Source: Paludibacteraceae bacterium
Lineage (GTDB): Bacteria > Bacteroidota > Bacteroidia > Bacteroidales > Paludibacteraceae
Assembly (NCBI GenBank): GCA_028694215.1
Contig: JAQUTW010000005.1
Span: 1 to 64,000 of the forward strand
DNA length: 64,000 bases
Direction of reading: 5' to 3'
In this document: positions 33,989-43,399 of the stretch, piece by piece
Layout: each line of letters starts with the position of its first letter
Numbering within the stretch: position 1 is the first letter of the stretch
Notes under the pieces: generated by a model
The model's input: only the letters and a program-made list of their open reading frames with translations
What the model was told of the DNA's origin: nothing
Databases searched by the model: none
Made by a program: the position numbers and the translations under genes

Positions 33989-35005
33989 ATGAATAAAAAA
34001 CGGATTGTTATTGCATTTGTATTTTTGTGTGTGGCAGTGTTGCTTTTAGTTATCGACCTGCCTACGCAGAAACACTATTTGGAAGAGAGTGGTTTGGCTT
34101 TTGGTACCATTTATCATATAACTTACGAAAATGTTGAGAATAAATCTTTGCAGAAAAACGTTGATTCATTGCTGTTACAAGTAGATGCTTCGCTTTCTAT
34201 GTTTAATCAGAACTCGGTTATTGCTAAAATAAATCGTAATGACTCGGTTGTCGTTGACAGTTTCTTTGTTGCAGTATTTGAGAAGGCAGAGGCTGTGTCA
34301 CGGATTTCTGATGGTGCTTTTGATATAACTGTTGCTCCGTTGGTCAATGCGTGGGGATTTGGCTTTAAAACGCCTCAGGAGGTGTCTCAGAATACAATTG
34401 ACAGCTTATTACAATTAGTGGATTATCGTAAGGTAGCTTTAACAGATGGTAAGATACAAAAAGCAGATGCGCGTATTCAGTTGGATGCAAGTGCCATTGC
34501 CAAAGGATTTGGAAGTGATGTTGTTGCTCACTATTTTGATCAATGTGGAATTGATAATTATATGGTAGAAATAGGTGGTGAAGTTGTTGCTAAAGGAGTT
34601 AATAAGACAGGGCATGCGTGGCGTATTGGCATTAACAAACCTGTTGATGATTCTACTTCGCTCCAGAATGATATACAAGAAATTATAGAATTGCGGTCGG
34701 GTGGATTGGCTACTTCTGGTAATTATAGAAATTTTTATATTAAGAACGGTAAAAAATATGCTCACACCATTAATCCTAAAACAGGTTTTCCTGTTGATCA
34801 TAATTTGTTGAGTGCTACTATTATAGCCAAAGATTGTGTAACAGCAGATGCGTTTGCTACGGCGTGTATGGTATTAGGATTGGATAAAAGTTTGCAGTTG
34901 TGCGAGAGCTATCCTGATATTGACGGATTTTTTGTTTATGGAGATGGCGACTCTTTTATTACTGTTTATAGTAATGGCTTTGAGAAATATATGAGAAAAA
35001 AATAA
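33989..35005 (+). CDS. apbE: FAD:protein FMN transferase
   Basis: 338 residues. An N-terminal membrane anchor (IVIAFVFLCVAVLLLVIDLP) has no lipobox. The ApbE fold follows: LAFGTIYHITYE, DASLSMFNQNSVIAKINRND, the flavin-binding VDSFFVAVFEKAEAVSRISD region, and the metal-binding C-terminal TINPKTGFPVDHNLLSATI and DCVTADAFATACMVLG. It attaches FMN to threonines of Na+-translocating Nqr/Rnf subunits, which are not in this window. It is probably a single-gene unit. Confidence 0.92.
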   Translation: MNKKRIVIAFVFLCVAVLLLVIDLPTQKHYLEESGLAFGTIYHITYENVENKSLQKNVDSLLLQVDASLSMFNQNSVIAKINRNDSVVVDSFFVAVFEKAEAVSRISDGAFDITVAPLVNAWGFGFKTPQEVSQNTIDSLLQLVDYRKVALTDGKIQKADARIQLDASAIAKGFGSDVVAHYFDQCGIDNYMVEIGGEVVAKGVNKTGHAWRIGINKPVDDSTSLQNDIQEIIELRSGGLATSGNYRNFYIKNGKKYAHTINPKTGFPVDHNLLSATIIAKDCVTADAFATACMVLGLDKSLQLCESYPDIDGFFVYGDGDSFITVYSNGFEKYMRKK

Positions 35006-35029
35006 TCCGAATATTCGGATTATTTTTTT
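34996..35029. terminator. Bidirectional terminator between apbE and topA
   Basis: The palindrome AATAATCCGAATATTCGGATTATT with A and T runs at its ends overlaps the apbE stop and lies at the topA stop. Confidence 0.9.
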
Positions 35030-37368
35030 GTTGTTTTTTTGAAGTGTTTCATTCCTTTTGCAAGTTGTTTTTTAGGTTTAGCAGCAGCCTCTGTAATCAG
35101 CCTTTTGCAATCTTCCAAAGTGAGTTCAGCTGGTGTCATATCTTTGGGTATTTTATAATTTTTCCCATTTTGTGTGATGTATGCGCCAAAGCGACCATTA
35201 AGTATCAAAATATTGTCTTCATCAAAGCTTTTGATTTGCCGATTTGCATCAGTAATGCGTTTGGCTTTAATCAGTTCTATTGCTTTTTCTATGGTCATTT
35301 CTAAGGGATCTTGACCTTTGGGTAATGAAATAAATGTTTTCCCATAGCGAATATAAGGACCAAAACGTCCCACTGATACAGTTATACTTTCGTTTTCATA
35401 TTGACCTAAAGTCATTGGCAGTTTAAATAAATCCAGAGCCTCTTCCAAGGTGATGGTTTCTAATGTTTGGTTGCTGCGAAGCGATGCAAATTGTGGTTTT
35501 TCAACAGGGGACTTTTCTCCTATTTGTACGACCGCCCCAAAACGTCCTATTTTTACAAAAACAGGTTTCCCCGTTTTCGGGTCGATGCCCAACTGACGTT
35601 CTCCGGCTTTTTTTCCTGTATTTATCATGGCTTCTTCTACGCTAGGGTGGAATGCTTTGTAGAAGTTGTCAATGCTTTTTGTCCAATTAATTTTGCCTTC
35701 TGCTATTTCATCAAAATCGTTTTCAACTTTTGCGGTGAAATTATAATTCATAATATCTGGAAAGTGTTGTGTCAGAAAATCGTTTACAACAAATCCGATA
35801 CTTGTGGGTGATAATTTTCCTTTTTCGATAGTTACTTTTTCTTTCTTGATTTCTTCTTTGATTTGTCCTTTTCTCAAGGTTATCAATTCGTAGGTTCTGG
35901 GTGGATTTTCGATTTCTTTTTTATCGACATATTCTCTATTTTGAATGGTAGAAATAGTTGGTGCATACGTAGAAGGACGTCCGATACCCAACTCTTCAAG
36001 TTTACGAACCAAAGAGGCTTCTGTATAGCGGGGTGGATGTTGCGTGAAACGTTCTTGTGCTTCGGCCGATATTAGTTGCAATGGCTGATTTAATGATAAT
36101 TTAGGAAGAATTCCTTTTGCTTCTTGTTCTTGATCGTCGTCTGTAGATTCTAAATATACTTTCAGGAAACCGTCAAATTTAATAATTTCTCCTGTTGAAA
36201 CAAACTTTTCCGTTTTTCCATTGACGTTGATCGAGATAGTCGTTTTTTCTATTTGGGCATCGCTCATTTGTGAAGCGATGGTACGTTTCCAAATTAAGTC
36301 ATAAAGTTTCTTCTCTTGCAGAGTTCCTTCTATGGCATGTTGATTGATGTAAGTCGGGCGAATTGCTTCGTGTGCTTCTTGTGCTCCCTTCGATTTTGTG
36401 TGATATTGGCGGAAAGTATGATATTTCTCGCCTGCCATTTCAATAATTTCTTGTTTAGCAGTACCTAATGCCAAATCCGAAAGATTGACAGAGTCGGTAC
36501 GCATATAGGTAATTTTTCCTGCTTCGTAGAGCTTTTGTGCAATGCGCATTGTTAAACCAACAGGGAAACCGAATTTGCGTGAGGCTTCTTGTTGAAGTGT
36601 AGAGGTGGTAAATGGAGGTGCAGGCGTTTGTTTTGCAGGTTTGGTTTCTATCTGCTCAATAGTGAAAGTGGTATTGATGCATGCCTCTAAAAATGACTTA
36701 GCTTCTTCTTTGGTAGTAAATCGTTTGCTCAATTCTGATTTGAGTTCTACATCTTTGCCTTGTGTGTCGGTAACATTAAATATGGCAGTAACCCTATAAG
36801 ATGCTTCGGCTTTGAAATTATTGATTTCACGTTCACGTTCGACAACCAAGCGCACTGTAACAGATTGTACACGACCGGCAGAGAGAGCCGGTTTTATTTT
36901 TTTCCACAAAACGGGTGATAATTCAAAGCCTACGATTCTATCAAGAACGCGTCGTGCCTGTTGGGCATCTACTAAATTCAAATTAATATGTCGCGGATTT
37001 TCAATGGCTTTTTGAATGGCTGTTTTTGTTATTTCATGAAAAACGATGCGGCGTGTTTTGGCTTCTGTCAGTCCTAAAACTTCATATAGATGCCAAGCTA
37101 TAGCTTCTCCTTCGCGGTCTTCATCGGAAGCAAGCCATATGATGTCGGATTTGTCGGCAGCTTTCTGCAGGTTGTTAACTAACTCCTGTTTGTCGGCAGG
37201 AATTTCGTAGAGTGGTTTATAGTTGTTGTTTAAATCGACACTGAATTCTTTTTCTTTAAGATCTCGAATATGTCCTTTGCTGGACATAACGCTGTAATCG
37301 TCTCCCAAGAATTTCTCAATTGTTTTCGCTTTGGCGGGTGATTCAACTATAACAAGTTTTTTTGGCAT
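35020..37368 (-). CDS. topA: DNA topoisomerase I
   Basis: 782 residues. The start MPKKLVIVESPAKAKTIEKF at 37368 is preferred; an in-frame extension to 37419 adds 17 residues outside the family. Toprim motif WLASDEDREGEAIAWH (residues 78-93). The active-site tyrosine is Tyr288 in AGKITYMRTDS. It relaxes negative supercoils. The C-terminus carries repeated IGRFG/VGRFG/NGRFG units instead of four-cysteine zinc fingers, as is usual in this phylum, and ends in a lysine-rich tail. Confidence 0.96.
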   Translation of the reverse strand: MPKKLVIVESPAKAKTIEKFLGDDYSVMSSKGHIRDLKEKEFSVDLNNNYKPLYEIPADKQELVNNLQKAADKSDIIWLASDEDREGEAIAWHLYEVLGLTEAKTRRIVFHEITKTAIQKAIENPRHINLNLVDAQQARRVLDRIVGFELSPVLWKKIKPALSAGRVQSVTVRLVVEREREINNFKAEASYRVTAIFNVTDTQGKDVELKSELSKRFTTKEEAKSFLEACINTTFTIEQIETKPAKQTPAPPFTTSTLQQEASRKFGFPVGLTMRIAQKLYEAGKITYMRTDSVNLSDLALGTAKQEIIEMAGEKYHTFRQYHTKSKGAQEAHEAIRPTYINQHAIEGTLQEKKLYDLIWKRTIASQMSDAQIEKTTISINVNGKTEKFVSTGEIIKFDGFLKVYLESTDDDQEQEAKGILPKLSLNQPLQLISAEAQERFTQHPPRYTEASLVRKLEELGIGRPSTYAPTISTIQNREYVDKKEIENPPRTYELITLRKGQIKEEIKKEKVTIEKGKLSPTSIGFVVNDFLTQHFPDIMNYNFTAKVENDFDEIAEGKINWTKSIDNFYKAFHPSVEEAMINTGKKAGERQLGIDPKTGKPVFVKIGRFGAVVQIGEKSPVEKPQFASLRSNQTLETITLEEALDLFKLPMTLGQYENESITVSVGRFGPYIRYGKTFISLPKGQDPLEMTIEKAIELIKAKRITDANRQIKSFDEDNILILNGRFGAYITQNGKNYKIPKDMTPAELTLEDCKRLITEAAAKPKKQLAKGMKHFKKTTKK

Positions 37369-37490
37369 GGTAATCCCTCGTTTTTTATGGTTCATCTGAA
37401 AAATTGTGCAAAGGAACAAAAAATATTGCGTTTAAACCAAATATTTAGATGATTTATTTCTATTTTTCGTTTTTGCATTTAGAGGATAAA

Positions 37491-37530
37491 TATAAAAAAA
37501 CTGTGTTCTTTAAAGAAAAAACACAGTTTT
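37491..37530 (-). terminator. Terminator of small lipoprotein gene
   Basis: AAAACTGTGTT (37497-37507) and AACACAGTTTT (37520-37530) form an 11-base stem. On the minus strand it is followed by seven T. Confidence 0.85.
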
Positions 37531-37550
37531 GGTTTGGTTTGTTTGCAAAC

Positions 37551-37796
37551 TTACCAAGTTGTACTAACACAATCAGATTGTGATTTGTTGACTTTTTGGT
37601 ATTTCCAGTTAATGGTCCCTGTTGGGTCTGCTTGTTTTACTGCTGCGTCAATAGCATTGGAAGTTGTCCAAATGTATTGTGTCATTGAAACACCCGAAAC
37701 AGTAGCTGTCAGTTCGTAGCAATACAAAGTGTTTCCACAAGCCGAGAAGCCTAACGCCATACATACAAATGCACCTGCGAATAATAATTTTTTCAT
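37551..37796 (-). CDS. Small putative lipoprotein (81 residues)
   Basis: MKKLLFAGAFVCMALGFSAC is a lipoprotein signal with Cys20. The mature part of 61 residues has two further cysteines near its ends (LYCYELT and QSDCVSTTW), which may form a disulphide. The middle reads IWTTSNAIDAAVKQADPTG. I recognise no family. It is a monocistronic unit with its own promoter and terminator, which supports it being real. Its envelope role is unknown. Confidence 0.7.
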   Translation of the reverse strand: MKKLLFAGAFVCMALGFSACGNTLYCYELTATVSGVSMTQYIWTTSNAIDAAVKQADPTGTINWKYQKVNKSQSDCVSTTW

Positions 37797-37880
37797 AATT
37801 ATAAAAAAGGATCTTGGTTAAAATTTGGCAAAAGCGAATTGATCCCGTTAAAATCACTTCTGCCTTATTAAATTAATGTA

Positions 37881-37888
37881 CAAAGATA
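37881..37888 (-). promoter_or_regulatory. -7 box of small lipoprotein promoter
   Basis: CAAAGATA reads TATCTTTG on the minus strand, 85 bases before the start codon, leaving a leader of about 78 bases. Confidence 0.65.
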
Positions 37889-37951
37889 CTTTCTTAAATT
37901 AGTTTCTTTGTAATTTATTGTGTTAATTATATTTAAAATTAAGTGGTAATT

Positions 37952-37992
37952 TATATAAAAATGTCGCTATATCACAGCGACATTTTTATATA
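37952..37992 (-). terminator. Strong terminator after the M16 peptidase gene
   Basis: TATATAAAAATGTCGC and GCGACATTTTTATATA form a perfect 16-base stem around a 9-base loop, 18 bases past the peptidase stop. Confidence 0.9.
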
Positions 37993-38009
37993 AACATATT
38001 TGCGCAATA

Positions 38010-40820
38010 TTATTCCTCGGGAGACATGACGACTTCTATAATATTTCCTTGTTCAACTAATTGTTTTAGTGTGTTTTGTACTGTTTCGGCACTAATGGCT
38101 TCTACTGCCGATTTATAGTCATTAACGTAGTTGATGCCATCAACATAGAAATTGTACAGTGCGGTATTTTGCCACCAGTCGTTTTTTTCCAAATCTTCGG
38201 CAAAATCTTTCAACATACTCTCTTTTACTTTGTGTAAATCGTCTGCACGTGGACCATCGTTGATGATAGTTGCTATTTCCTGATGAATAATAGACATTAG
38301 TTTTTCCTGTTTTTGGGGGTCGGTGTCGAATTGCATCAACAATATGGCATAATCAATAGGTTTGTTACGCATGTAACCTGCGACACCTACGCCATAACTG
38401 CCACCTTCTCTTTCGCGGATGCTTTCCAAATAGCGAATATCCAAAATGCGACCAATAGCGTCCATGTTCAGTTCATTAGTCAGTGTATATTTCATTTCTC
38501 CGGTGTATTGAATGCGATTGGATGCGGTTTTTGTTTGCATTTCGCGTTCAAAATAATTGTTTACGTTACCTTTGGGTGTACGAATACCATTATCGACAAA
38601 ATTCTCAGTTGCCTTTGCTGATTTTACACCACCTAACCATGTACAAATTAGTTTTTGTGTAGCTTTATCGTCAGGATTGATATTACCGGTAAACATAAAT
38701 GTAAAGTCGGCAGGAATGGCAAATCGTTGTTTGTAGACTTCCAAAGCTTTGTCCTGATTGATTTTATCAAGCATTTCTACATTAAATAATATAGTGCGTG
38801 GGTTGTGATTGGAAACTGTGGTTTGGATGCTATCGTAGAAAATGGCTTTTGGGTTGGTTTCTTTGTTGCCAAAGGCGGTTTTATACATATTTTGTAACGT
38901 TTGGAACGATTTGTCGTCTTTGCGTGGTGCCGTGAAATACAGATAGGTTAGTTGCAACATGGTTTCAAAATCTTTAATAGAAGAGTTACCATCAAAACCC
39001 TCACTGTAATTGTTTATCTCAGGCGAAACACTTGCATTTTTACTTGACAAATATTTTTCTAATTCGATAGCTGAAAAATCACCAATGCCATTGTAAGCAA
39101 TAATATCGGTTGCAACAGTTGCCGAAGGTAAATCTTTCACATTGGCAACTTTTGAAAGTCCGCCATAACTGAAAGCACTCATCAAAATTTCGTCTTTTTT
39201 GAATGTGGTTGGTTTGATGACTATTTTCACGCCATTACTCAAAATCCATTCCGTCGTACCCAATGATTCATTCGTGGTTACCGATTTGATTTTTCCTGCT
39301 TTTGGAGCTTTTTTTACCAAAGGTTTATTGACGGTTTCTTCTTTCGGGGCTTCCAAATTTAAAGCTTTTACATCTGCAAAAATAGTTAACGCTTCTTCTT
39401 TGGTTGGCAATTTTACTGCTTCTTTGTCAGGAGCCATAAAACTGATAATCAAATTTTCGTCGGTTACATAACTTTGTGCCAACCGGTTTAAATTTTCCAC
39501 GTTAACCTGTGGGAGAAATTTTTGTAACATTTCATATTCCCATTCAATGCCGGGCATACATTCTTTATCTAAATAATGACGAATATATTCACGTGTAAGC
39601 GTAATGTTTTTACGATTATCACGTTCGTTGTAGGTTTGTTCGTAATTTTTGAGCATCTCGGCTTTGGCGCGTGCCAATTCGGCATTGGTAAATCCGAAAC
39701 GTTTTGCTTTTTCTGCTTCGGTCAACAAATCACTCAAAGCCTCTTTCTCTTGCCCTTCCTTAGGAATGGCAATCATCTGGAACGCATCTTTAGCTTTTAC
39801 CAGCTCACCATAATAACCGAAAGCGGCAATAAATGACGCCTCCGGATTCTGCGTAATTTCGGAGAAACGGTAATTTAAGATGGTGGAAATTAAATCGTTA
39901 AGTACATCTTGTGTATAAGCAATCATTGTCCCTTTCAATGCTTCGGGCAATGTGTTGTGTTTGTATTCCAATTCAATACGGGTTTGTTGTGCTTCTTTGT
40001 CAGTTACGATTGAAACGATAGGTTCTGTGTTATCGTTAATATCATAGATTGGGCGTTCGCCACGGTTGGCGCGTGCGGGTACGTCAGCCCATAGTTTTTT
40101 TATTTTGACTTCAATTGTATCTACATTAATATCTCCGACAACAACGATGGCTTGTAAATCGGAACCATACCATTTGTGATAATAATCGCGTAAAGCCTGA
40201 TAGGAAAAATTATTAATGACAGCAGTATCTCCGATTACATCTCGTTTGGCATATTGCGATTCGGGATATTTCAGTTTGTTGGATTCTTTCCACATACGAC
40301 GGTTGGCAGTTGCGCCGGTACGCCATTCCTCACGAATGACACCGCGTTCTGCATCAATTTCGCTGTCTTCCAGCAATAGGCCACACGACCAGTCGTGCAT
40401 GACTAACAAGGCACTGTCAATAACGCCGGATCGTACTGTAGGCACGTCCGACAGGCGATAAACCGTCTCGTCTAATGAAGTATAAGCATTAATATTCCCG
40501 CCAAAATTTACGCCAATAGATTCAAAATAGTTAATAATACCTTTACCGGGAAAATGTTGTGTCCCATTGAATGCCATATGTTCCAAAAAGTGTGCAAGAC
40601 CGTTTTGGTTATCTTCTTCAAGAATAGCGCCAACGCCTTGTGCAATATGAAATTCTGCACGTTCTTTGGGTTGTTCGTTGTGACGAATGTAATAAGTCAA
40701 ACCATTATCCAAAATGCCCATACGTACGTTTGGATCAATAGGTAGCGGCTGTGCCTGCTGTGCAAATCCGATGCAAACTACCGTGCATAACATCAGAGTT
40801 GCTGAAATGAATCTTTTCAT
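38010..40820 (-). CDS. M16 family zinc metalloprotease
   Basis: 936 residues. A signal peptide (LMLCTVVCIGFAQQ) is followed by two M16 halves. The first is catalytic: the inverted zinc motif H77-F-L-E80-H81 in NGLAHFLEHMAFNGT, with a distal glutamate in the EIDAERGVIREEW region. The second half (after about 480) lacks HxxEH and closes the chamber, as in pitrilysin. It should degrade peptides in the periplasm or outside. It sits alone between a strong terminator and a minus-strand promoter near 40861-40868 (CAAAGTAA, one mismatch to the -7 consensus). Bacteroidetes often carry such long two-half M16 proteins. Confidence 0.93.
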   Translation of the reverse strand: MKRFISATLMLCTVVCIGFAQQAQPLPIDPNVRMGILDNGLTYYIRHNEQPKERAEFHIAQGVGAILEEDNQNGLAHFLEHMAFNGTQHFPGKGIINYFESIGVNFGGNINAYTSLDETVYRLSDVPTVRSGVIDSALLVMHDWSCGLLLEDSEIDAERGVIREEWRTGATANRRMWKESNKLKYPESQYAKRDVIGDTAVINNFSYQALRDYYHKWYGSDLQAIVVVGDINVDTIEVKIKKLWADVPARANRGERPIYDINDNTEPIVSIVTDKEAQQTRIELEYKHNTLPEALKGTMIAYTQDVLNDLISTILNYRFSEITQNPEASFIAAFGYYGELVKAKDAFQMIAIPKEGQEKEALSDLLTEAEKAKRFGFTNAELARAKAEMLKNYEQTYNERDNRKNITLTREYIRHYLDKECMPGIEWEYEMLQKFLPQVNVENLNRLAQSYVTDENLIISFMAPDKEAVKLPTKEEALTIFADVKALNLEAPKEETVNKPLVKKAPKAGKIKSVTTNESLGTTEWILSNGVKIVIKPTTFKKDEILMSAFSYGGLSKVANVKDLPSATVATDIIAYNGIGDFSAIELEKYLSSKNASVSPEINNYSEGFDGNSSIKDFETMLQLTYLYFTAPRKDDKSFQTLQNMYKTAFGNKETNPKAIFYDSIQTTVSNHNPRTILFNVEMLDKINQDKALEVYKQRFAIPADFTFMFTGNINPDDKATQKLICTWLGGVKSAKATENFVDNGIRTPKGNVNNYFEREMQTKTASNRIQYTGEMKYTLTNELNMDAIGRILDIRYLESIREREGGSYGVGVAGYMRNKPIDYAILLMQFDTDPQKQEKLMSIIHQEIATIINDGPRADDLHKVKESMLKDFAEDLEKNDWWQNTALYNFYVDGINYVNDYKSAVEAISAETVQNTLKQLVEQGNIIEVVMSPEE

Positions 40821-41014
40821 AATCGATTTTTTTTAATAATTAGTTAATTGTTTTCGTTTGCAAAGTAACTAATTATTTTTTGAATATCAAAATATTTTTA
40901 TTGTTTTTCGATAAAATATTGTAGGAAATCAGATTTGTTGTTGCTATCATGTGTCTCTACATATTTTTTGCCGAAATAAAATTTTGTAAGGAATTTTCGT
41001 ATGCTATTTTGTAA

Positions 41015-41037
41015 TTTGTCAAAAAGCAGTATCTTTG
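41015..41037 (+). promoter_or_regulatory. Promoter region of SRP RNA
   Basis: TATCTTTG at 41030-41037 is a perfect -7 box just before the RNA start. TTTG at 41015-41018 is nearer than usual (11 bases). Confidence 0.65.
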
Positions 41038-41040
41038 CAC

Positions 41041-41144
41041 TCGGGTAAGTCCTATACGACCAGCTCCCTTTGAACTCCCCCAGGGCTTGATCGCAGCAAG
41101 GGTAGAAGGTTGTAGCGGTGCGATATAGCAAGCTTACCCTTTTT
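41041..41144 (+). ncRNA. ffs: Small signal recognition particle RNA (4.5S-like)
   Basis: A rod-shaped RNA of about 100 nt: GGGTAAG (41043-41049) pairs with CTTACCC (41133-41139), and the strands in between pair over most of their length (CGACCAGC with GGTTGTAG etc.). The apex CAGGGC-ttgatc-GCAGCAAGGG has the SRP domain IV asymmetric loop AGCA that binds Ffh. The closing loop is TTGATC-like rather than the usual GGAA. T5 at the 3' end acts as terminator. The Ffh gene is 17 kb away in this window. Part of it lies under a meaningless minus-strand open frame. Confidence 0.85.
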
Positions 41145-41218
41145 GCCTCTTTAGCTCAGCTGGCCAGAGCACGTGATTTGTAATCTCGGGGTCGTTGGTT
41201 CGAATCCGACAAGAGGCT
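41145..41218 (+). tRNA. tRNA-Thr (anticodon TGT)
   Basis: Acceptor GCCTCTT/AAGAGGC, D-arm GCTC..GAGC, anticodon loop TTTGTAA, T-arm GTTGG-TTCGAAT-CCGAC, discriminator T. CCA is not encoded. It starts directly at the end of the SRP RNA (only its T-run between), so both may be in one transcript. The hairpin AACCATAC/GTGTGGTT with T7 (41223-41255) ends the unit. Confidence 0.95.
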
Positions 41219-41222
41219 CAAA

Positions 41223-41255
41223 AAACCATACTTTTTTATAAGTGTGGTTTTTTTA
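41223..41255 (+). terminator. Terminator after tRNA-Thr(TGT)
   Basis: AAACCATAC and GTGTGGTTT form a hairpin with a seven-T tail. Confidence 0.8.
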
Positions 41256-41328
41256 TTGCCAAAATCTTTTTTTATTCAAAAAAATTGTATCTTTACCACA
41301 ACTAATTTTATTCAAATTTTTTTATTGT

Positions 41329-41661
41329 ATGAGTCAACAGCCCGATTTAATCGAATTTGATGATGACGACGCTATTGAGTTTATCATCAATCGTTTACCA
41401 AAAGCACTTCGTAGTAGGATATCTGAAGATGATGTTCAGTATGTCCTTGATTTAATTTGTGATTTCTATGAGAAAAACAATCTGATAGAAGACGAAGAGG
41501 TGGAAGAGGCCACCATTGCCGAAGATGACATGTTCAGATATATTGATGGCATCATGCGGAAAGAAAATGTTATTGAGTTGACAGAAGAAGAGTTGCGTAC
41601 CATACTTGATGGTGAGTACGAATACGGGAAAAGTATTGGTATTTATACCGAAGAAGATTGA
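41329..41661 (+). CDS. Conserved acidic protein of Bacteroidetes, unknown function
   Basis: 110 residues, very acidic (IEFDDDDAIEFI at the start, GIYTEED at the end), mostly helical. The start at 41329 follows a -7-like TATCTTTA at 41288-41295; the in-frame extension upstream would read through the promoter. The segment ISEDDVQYVLDLICDFYEKN and LTEEELRTILDGEYEYGKSI look like conserved blocks. I believe such proteins are widespread in the order but know no function. Confidence 0.7.
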   Translation: MSQQPDLIEFDDDDAIEFIINRLPKALRSRISEDDVQYVLDLICDFYEKNNLIEDEEVEEATIAEDDMFRYIDGIMRKENVIELTEEELRTILDGEYEYGKSIGIYTEED

Positions 41662-41730
41662 GATTGCAATAAATTTGAGTTTTTTCTCCGTATAACTGGG
41701 TTTATGTGGAGAAGGTTTTGTTTTGTTTAT

Positions 41731-42609
41731 ATGTCAAAAATCGGTTTTTATATTGTTTATGCTGTATTATGGACTATTGCATGGTTGCCACTGCCCGTGT
41801 TATATTTGTTTTCAGACCTTGGATATTTGATAGTTTATAAGGTTGCACGTTATAGGGTCAAGGTAGTACGTCAAAATATGCGGAACTCATTTCCCAATAA
41901 AACGGTGACCGAGTTGCGTCAGTTGGAACATCGCTTTTATCATTATCTGTGTGATTACGGCGTAGAATCAATATGGTATTTGCATGCTTCAAAACACGCA
42001 ATAACTCAACATATTGTATTTGATAATTGTGAAGTTTTTACGGAGGCTTATCGCACCGGCAAAGATGTAATAGCAGTTTTTGGGCATTATGGGAACTGGG
42101 AGTGGGTAAGTTCGCTTCCATTGCATACACATCCCGATATTACCATTGAAACGCTTTATCGCCCGTTGAAAAATAGAGATTTTGATGATTTTTTCTTGAA
42201 ACTGCGTTCACGATTTGGTTGTGTTTGCGTGGATAAAAAGCGTGTGTTACGTCATATTTTACAGGATAAAAAAGATGGCAGACCATTTGTGTTGGCTTTT
42301 ATTGCCGATCAAACTCCGTCGGTCAATAATTTGCATTATTGGACACCATTTTTAAATCAGGATACGCCGTTTTTAACAGGGTGGGAAACGATAGCCCGCA
42401 AAACGAATGATTATGTGGTGTTTTTGGACACACATCGGGTAAAGCGTGGTTACTATCATTGCAGAGTGGAAGTGTTGAGCACAGAACCGAAAGAAACCGC
42501 AGAATTTGAGTTGACAGAGCAATATGTATGGCGTATGGAACAAAATATTTTGGAAAATCCTGCGTATTGGTTGTGGTCGCATAAACGCTGGAAACACCAA
42601 CGAAGTTGA
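41731..42609 (+). CDS. LpxL/HtrB-like lipid A acyltransferase
   Basis: 292 residues from ATG 41731 (MSKIGFYIVYAVLWTIAWLP); an ATG at 41704 is also in frame. One N-terminal membrane helix. The acyltransferase H-x4-E is H119 to E124 in FGHYGNWEWV, then YRPLKNRDFDDFF and FIADQTP complete the LpxL set. It would add a secondary acyl chain to lipid A from acyl-ACP at the inner membrane. The glycan locus at 50-58 kb builds on the same lipid. Confidence 0.92.
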   Translation: MSKIGFYIVYAVLWTIAWLPLPVLYLFSDLGYLIVYKVARYRVKVVRQNMRNSFPNKTVTELRQLEHRFYHYLCDYGVESIWYLHASKHAITQHIVFDNCEVFTEAYRTGKDVIAVFGHYGNWEWVSSLPLHTHPDITIETLYRPLKNRDFDDFFLKLRSRFGCVCVDKKRVLRHILQDKKDGRPFVLAFIADQTPSVNNLHYWTPFLNQDTPFLTGWETIARKTNDYVVFLDTHRVKRGYYHCRVEVLSTEPKETAEFELTEQYVWRMEQNILENPAYWLWSHKRWKHQRS

Positions 42610-42635
42610 ATGAAATGAATATCAATAATAAACTT

Positions 42636-43337
42636 ATGAAGAAAGTAATGTTATTAGCTGTTGTTACTATTTTTGTAACAGCAAGTTATGGTCAAAGTAA
42701 GAACTTTATTGACCAAAATTATATCGAAGTAGAAGGCTTTGCCGAGAAAAAGGTAACGCCCAACGAAATTTATCTGAATATTGTTATTAATGAAAAGGAT
42801 TTCAAAAATAAAACTGTAAAGGCACTGGAAGGAGTGATGATAGCACAACTGAAAGAAGCGGGGATAGACGTTGAAAAACAATTGAAAATGAGCGATTTTA
42901 CCAGTAATTTTAAGAAATATTGGTTGAAAAAATCTGATATTAATCAAATGCGTGAATATGTATTGTGCGTATCAGATGCTCAAACGGCAGGTAATGTTTT
43001 TCTTAGACTCGAATCTGTGGAGATTTCCAATGTTTCAATTTTGCGAATTGACCACAGTGATAGGGAACAGTTGAAAAAAGAGGTAAAAGCCGATGCCATA
43101 AAAGCAGCCAAAGAAGAAGCTACTTTATTGGCAGGAGCTATAGGACAGGAGGTAGGTCGTGCATTGTACATTGATGAATCTCGTACACCGGTATATCGTT
43201 ATTCTGATGCTATGATGGTGCGTGCGCAGAAGGTTAACACCGGCTTTGAATTTGACGAAGAGTCTGCTGCCCCTAATATCGAATTTGAGAAAATAGAGTT
43301 GCAGGCAACAGTGACTGTACGTTTTGAATTGAAATAA
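42636..43337 (+). CDS. SIMPL (DUF541) domain periplasmic protein
   Basis: About 233 residues from ATG 42636, where MKKVMLLAVVTIFVTASYGQ is a signal peptide; ATGs at 42606 and 42615 are also in frame. The SIMPL fold is seen as NYIEVEGFAEKKVTPNEIYL, then ADAIKAAKEEATLLAGAIGQ and EIELQATVTVRFEL-type C-terminus. SIMPL proteins (such as BP26) can form channel-like rings; function is unclear. It overlaps or abuts the acyltransferase gene, suggesting cotranscription. Confidence 0.85.
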   Translation: MKKVMLLAVVTIFVTASYGQSKNFIDQNYIEVEGFAEKKVTPNEIYLNIVINEKDFKNKTVKALEGVMIAQLKEAGIDVEKQLKMSDFTSNFKKYWLKKSDINQMREYVLCVSDAQTAGNVFLRLESVEISNVSILRIDHSDREQLKKEVKADAIKAAKEEATLLAGAIGQEVGRALYIDESRTPVYRYSDAMMVRAQKVNTGFEFDEESAAPNIEFEKIELQATVTVRFELK

Positions 43338-43399
43338 AATTTTTATGCTGCAACATTGCGGTTATTTTTATTATATTTGCACAAATTGCTATTTAGATT

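Noticed and set aside
40898..41131. Minus-strand open frame across the SRP RNA
   Set aside because: The region encodes a structured RNA with promoter and terminator on the other strand.
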